Assembly (NCBI GenBank): GCA_023430045.1
Contig: JAEZCF010000060.1
Span: 1 to 8,609 of the forward strand
From: Pseudomonadota bacterium
GTDB taxonomy: Bacteria > Pseudomonadota > Gammaproteobacteria > Xanthomonadales > Xanthomonadaceae
DNA: 8,609 nt
Reading direction: 5' to 3'
A program made the position numbers and the translations under genes. Below the pieces are notes generated by a model that searched no databases, was not told the origin of the DNA, and saw only the letters and a list, made by a program, of their open reading frames with translations. Positions 5,722-8,609 of the stretch are shown in pieces (positions within the stretch are counted from its first letter, which is position 1; every line of letters starts with the position of its first letter).

Positions 5722-6431
5722 GCGAAGCGGCTTCTTCGAAGATCCAGCTGGAAGAAAGCTGGAAGGCCCATGTCGGCGACTGGCTGCTGCAGCCGCAGAT
5801 GCGCGAGCTGTCGGGCTTCCTGCGGGAGCGCAAGGCCAGTGGCGCGGCGGTGTTCCCGCCGGGCCCGCAGATCTTCGCCGCGTTCGATGCCACGCCGTTC
5901 GATACGGTGAAGGTGGTCATCCTGGGGCAGGACCCGTACCACGGGCGCGGCCAGGCGCATGGCCTGAGTTTCTCGGTACTGCCGGGCGTGCCGGTGCCGC
6001 CATCGCTGCTCAACATCTACAAGGAGATCGAGCGCGACCTCGATATTCCCCGCCCGGACCATGGCTGCCTGTTGCCCTGGGCGCAGCGTGGCGTGCTGCT
6101 GCTCAATGCGGTGCTGACGGTGGAAGAGGGCAAGGCCGGCGCGCATCAGAAGCGTGGCTGGGAAGGATTCACCGATCACGTGGTGGAGACCTTGAACCGG
6201 GAGCGCGAAGGCCTGGTCTTCATGCTGTGGGGCAGCTATGCGCAGCAGAAGGGCAAGGTGATCGATACGCGCCGCCACCGGGTGTTGAAGGCCCCGCATC
6301 CCTCGCCGCTGTCGGCGCACCGGGGATTTCTGGGCTGTGGGCATTTTTCGGCCGCCAATGAGTATCTGCAGCGCCGCGGGCAGGTGCCCATCGACTGGTC
6401 CCTGCCGCCACGGTCGCAGTTGCCGGTGTGA
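5718..6431 (+). CDS. ung: Uracil-DNA glycosylase, family 1
   Basis: A 237-residue enzyme that removes uracil from DNA to start base-excision repair. It shows the complete family-1 set: the water-activating GQDPYH (residues 70-75, catalytic D72), PPSLLNIYKE, the uracil-recognition Asn in LLLNAVLTV (N130), and the DNA-intercalation/His motif HPSPLSAHRGF (H194 on). It aligns closely with E. coli Ung through VVILGQDPYHGRGQAHGLSFSV and VLKAPHPSPLSAHRGF. The GTG start at 5718 overlaps the regulator's TGA (GTGA) and gives a usual-length N-terminus; no better start lies downstream before conserved sequence. It is the last gene of the ftsE-ftsX-regulator-ung operon. The neighbourhood is unusual relative to enterics, where ung is elsewhere. 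Confidence 0.97.
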   Translation: MSEAASSKIQLEESWKAHVGDWLLQPQMRELSGFLRERKASGAAVFPPGPQIFAAFDATPFDTVKVVILGQDPYHGRGQAHGLSFSVLPGVPVPPSLLNIYKEIERDLDIPRPDHGCLLPWAQRGVLLLNAVLTVEEGKAGAHQKRGWEGFTDHVVETLNREREGLVFMLWGSYAQQKGKVIDTRRHRVLKAPHPSPLSAHRGFLGCGHFSAANEYLQRRGQVPIDWSLPPRSQLPV

Positions 6432-6441
6432 TGGCCGTCAA

Positions 6442-6461
6442 GCCTGGATGCGGAGCCAGGC
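6442..6461 (+). terminator. Hairpin just after ung, weak terminator candidate
   Basis: GCCTGG (6442-6447) and CCAGGC (6456-6461) form a 6-bp GC-rich stem with an 8-nt loop, 10 bp after the ung stop. No T-tract follows, so it may only protect the 3' end. Confidence 0.3.
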
Positions 6462-6474
6462 AGCGCCCGCCGCC

Positions 6475-6535
6475 GTTCAGCTGAATATCGGGCAACCTCT
6501 TTCACCTGAACAGGGCGATCGCGCGTGTCGTTCAG
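6475..6535. repeat. Cluster of GTTCAG/CTGAAC half-sites upstream of rpoH
   Basis: The hexamer occurs as GTTCAG (6475-6480), CTGAAT (6481-6486, one mismatch, forming the palindrome TTCAGCTGAA with the first), CTGAAC (6506-6511) and GTTCAG (6530-6535). The last two are a perfect inverted pair. Successive copies after the palindrome are 24-25 bp apart, just over two helical turns. This could be a regulator-binding array; no known box is recognised. Confidence 0.35.
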
Positions 6536-6565
6536 CAGGATATGACGCCTCCTGGAGCTGTTTTT
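6533..6565 (+). terminator. Imperfect hairpin with T5 run, possible end of the fts-ung operon
   Basis: CAGCAGG (6533-6539) can pair with CCTG (6551-6554) and CTG (6558-6560), with a GAG bulge (6555-6557). It is immediately followed by TTTTT (6561-6565). The stem is short and bulged, so this is only a candidate intrinsic terminator. Confidence 0.3.
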
Positions 6566-6569
6566 ACGG

Positions 6570-6597
6570 TTATATGGTTGATTTCATTGGTTAAATT
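6570..6597 (+). promoter_or_regulatory. AT-rich island, candidate housekeeping promoter for rpoH
   Basis: Positions 6561-6597 are strikingly AT-rich for this GC-rich window. TAAATT (6592-6597) matches a -10 at 4 of 6 positions; TTATAT (6570-6575) is a weak -35 with a 16-bp spacer. A transcript from here would carry a leader of about 130 nt and would include the whole CIRCE-like repeat as an RNA hairpin directly before the rpoH start. Confidence 0.3.
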
Positions 6598-6683
6598 GCG
6601 TCATGCCCAAGCACTCGCCACTGTCACCAAATCGCGGTACGGTATCCGGGTACTTGGCGCCATTGTTCTGCAGCCGGAACACT

Positions 6684-6711
6684 GGAACTTTTTCTACCTT
6701 TAGCAGTCCAA
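6684..6711 (+). promoter_or_regulatory. Sigma-E (RpoE) type promoter of rpoH
   Basis: GGAACTT (6684-6690) is the consensus sigma-E -35 element. After 16 bp comes TCCAA (6707-6711), fitting the TCNNA -10 pattern. In E. coli one rpoH promoter (P3) is sigma-E dependent, so this is a biologically expected place. The predicted start is about 6717, leaving a leader of roughly 20 nt before the ATG at 6737. The -10 element and start lie inside the CIRCE-like repeat. Confidence 0.7.
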
Positions 6712-6726
6712 CAACCGGACTGCTAA
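6700..6726. promoter_or_regulatory. CIRCE-like HrcA operator overlapping the rpoH promoter
   Basis: A perfect 9-bp inverted repeat with 9-bp spacer: TTAGCAGTC (6700-6708) and GACTGCTAA (6718-6726). The first and last spacer bases also pair, giving 10 bp. The HrcA operator CIRCE is TTAGCACTC-N9-GAGTGCTAA; this site has identical 9-N9-9 geometry and differs by one symmetric change per arm (C to G, G to C), so 16 of 18 arm bases match. It covers the sigma-E -10 element and predicted start, a typical repressor position. The hrcA gene is not in the window. Alternatives are an RNA hairpin near the start codon or the site of another dimeric repressor. Confidence 0.72.
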
Positions 6727-6736
6727 GATGAGACCC

Positions 6737-7612
<876 letters not shown>

Positions 7613-7635
7613 TTCTTCGCCTTGCGTGAAACAGG

Positions 7636-7674
7636 AAAGGCCGCGATCCCATCGGGACCGCGGCCTTTCTATTT
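7636..7674. terminator. Strong bidirectional intrinsic terminator between rpoH and purD
   Basis: AAAGGCCGCG (7636-7645) pairs with CGCGGCCTTT (7659-7668), and TCCC (7647-7650) with GGGA (7654-7657), around the loop ATC with one internal A/C mismatch. The A-run before and T-rich CTATTT after make it work for rpoH. The mirrored sequence ends in TTTCCTG on the minus strand, so it can also stop purD transcription. It starts 24 bp after the rpoH stop. Confidence 0.88.
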
Positions 7675-7675
7675 G

Positions 7676-7700
7676 GTAGTGCCGGCCGCCGGCCGGCAAC
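7676..7700 (+). repeat. SMAG (GTAG) REP-like palindrome, left copy of an inverted pair
   Basis: GTAG (7676-7679) is followed by TGCCGGCC (7680-7687), loop GCC, and GGCCGGCA (7691-7698): a perfect 8-bp stem. It lies directly behind the rpoH terminator. Confidence 0.82.
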
Positions 7701-7723
7701 CTCGTGAACCCTGGGCACCTGCG

Positions 7724-7748
7724 GTTGCCGGCCAGCGCCCGGCATTAC
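7724..7748 (-). repeat. SMAG REP-like palindrome, right copy of an inverted pair
   Basis: On the minus strand it reads GTAA then TGCCGG...CCGGCA, a GTAA-headed variant with a 6-bp stem. It is the reverse complement of the left copy at 22 of 25 positions, with a 23-bp spacer (7701-7723), so the pair could fold as one long cruciform or RNA hairpin. It ends 5 bp from the purD stop. Confidence 0.7.
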
Positions 7749-7753
7749 CACGC

Positions 7754-8609
7754 TCAACCTTCGCGTGTGATCGCCCGCCAGCCGATGTCGTTACGGTGGA
7801 ATTCGTTGGCCCATGCCACCTTCGCCACGCCCGCATATGCATTGGCCTGCGCCTCACCCACGCTGTCGCCCAGCGCGGCAACACACAGCACGCGTCCACC
7901 CGCGCTGACCACCTGGCCCTGTGCATCCAGCGCCGTGCCCGCATGGAACACCTTGGCGCTGGACGGTACGTCCTGCAGGCCGGAGATCACATCGCCGGTG
8001 ATGGGCGACTCGGGATAGGGGGATGCGGCCATCACCACGCCCAGTGACGGGCGTGCATCCCAGTGCGCCTGCACCTGGTCCAGGCGGCCGTCGATGGCCG
8101 CTTCCACCAGGTCCACCAGGTCCGACTGCAGGCGCAGCATCACCGGCTGCGTTTCCGGATCGCCGAAACGCACATTGAATTCGATCACCTTCGGCGCACC
8201 GCTGGCATCGATCATCAGGCCCGCGTAGAGAAAGCCGGTGAACGGAATACCGTCGGCGATCATGCCCTGCACGGTCGGTTCGACCACTTCGCGCATCACC
8301 CGCGCATGCACGTCGGGTGTCACCACCGGCGCCGGCGAATACGCGCCCATGCCGCCGGTGTTCGGGCCGGTATCGCCATCGCCCACCCGCTTGTGATCCT
8401 GCGAGGTGGCCATCGGCAGCGCATGCACGCCGTCCACCATGGAGATGAAGCTGGCCTCTTCGCCGTCGAGGAATTCCTCGATCACTACGCGCGAACCGGC
8501 GTCACCGAAGGCGTTGCCCGACAGCATATCGCGCACCGCGTCTTCGGCTTCCTCGAGGGTCATGGCGACGATCACGCCCTTGCCGGCGGCCAGGCCGTCG
8601 GCCTTGATG
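7754..8609 (-). CDS. purD: Phosphoribosylamine-glycine ligase (GARS), C-terminal 284 residues
   Basis: PurD joins glycine to 5-phosphoribosylamine using ATP, the second step of de novo purine synthesis. The N-terminal third lies beyond the window; the frame is open to the edge, where it reads IKADGLAAGKGVIVAMTLEEA, the conserved ATP-grasp glycine-rich segment. Further hallmarks are VVIEEFLDGEEASF, ATSQDHKRVGDGDTGPNTGG followed by MGAYSPAPVV, the metal-binding VIEFNVRFGDPETQPVMLR, and the C-terminal GGRVLCVAALG and DIGWRAI. The family is about 430 residues, so roughly residues 147-430 are here. No damage is visible. It converges on rpoH and shares the bidirectional terminator at 7636-7674. Start and promoter are outside the window. 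Confidence 0.96.
   Translation of the reverse strand, partial: IKADGLAAGKGVIVAMTLEEAEDAVRDMLSGNAFGDAGSRVVIEEFLDGEEASFISMVDGVHALPMATSQDHKRVGDGDTGPNTGGMGAYSPAPVVTPDVHARVMREVVEPTVQGMIADGIPFTGFLYAGLMIDASGAPKVIEFNVRFGDPETQPVMLRLQSDLVDLVEAAIDGRLDQVQAHWDARPSLGVVMAASPYPESPITGDVISGLQDVPSSAKVFHAGTALDAQGQVVSAGGRVLCVAALGDSVGEAQANAYAGVAKVAWANEFHRNDIGWRAITREG

Noticed and set aside
7622..8047. Plus-strand frame over the terminator and purD
   Set aside because: It crosses the terminator and both SMAG repeats and is antisense to conserved PurD sequence.

Overview
The window looks like chromosomal backbone DNA from a high-GC gammaproteobacterium of the Xanthomonadaceae, most likely Stenotrophomonas. Two things suggest this. 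The proteins (RhlB with a long Arg-rich tail, Rho with an Ala/Pro-rich N-terminal extension, an RpoH beginning with a PIPSALGSLDAYIGAV-type segment) look xanthomonad. The intergenic spacers also carry short GTAG-headed palindromes (GTAG followed by a TGCCGGCC...GGCCGGCA stem), the SMAG/REP type typical of S. maltophilia and its relatives. No phage, IS, integron, CRISPR or tRNA features were seen, and all genes are ordinary core genes.

Layout. Left block (1-3084): the 5' end of rho and complete trxA on the minus strand, then divergently rhlB on the plus strand. This is the classical rhlB/trxA/rho arrangement also found in enterics. The trxA-rho gap (169-516) and the trxA-rhlB gap (844-1362) are long and contain several potential hairpins and a C-rich, rut-like leader ahead of rho. 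Middle block (3226-6431): a tight plus-strand operon of ftsE, ftsX, a tandem-receiver response regulator and ung, with 4-nt stop/start overlaps at ftsE/ftsX and regulator/ung. Right block: rpoH (sigma-32) with its own 305-bp control region, a strong bidirectional terminator, an inverted pair of SMAG elements, and the C-terminal two thirds of purD on the minus strand, running off the window.

How it fits together. The left block codes for RNA-fate factors (Rho, RhlB) and the general disulfide reductase TrxA. The middle operon combines the FtsEX divisome ABC complex with a signalling protein and a DNA-repair enzyme. It sits where enterics have ftsEX directly followed by rpoH, so the ftsEX-rpoH neighbourhood is kept but with two inserted genes and no ftsY upstream.

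The most interesting signal is just upstream of rpoH. A near-perfect sigma-E promoter (GGAACTT, 16-bp spacer, TCCAA) is overlapped by a 9-N9-9 inverted repeat, TTAGCAGTC/GACTGCTAA. That repeat matches the HrcA operator CIRCE in architecture and in 16 of 18 arm positions. It suggests that the heat-shock sigma factor gene is itself repressed by HrcA while driven by envelope stress. Further observations are a probably leaderless ftsE promoter, a degenerate first receiver domain in the response regulator, and a cluster of GTTCAG half-sites upstream of rpoH.
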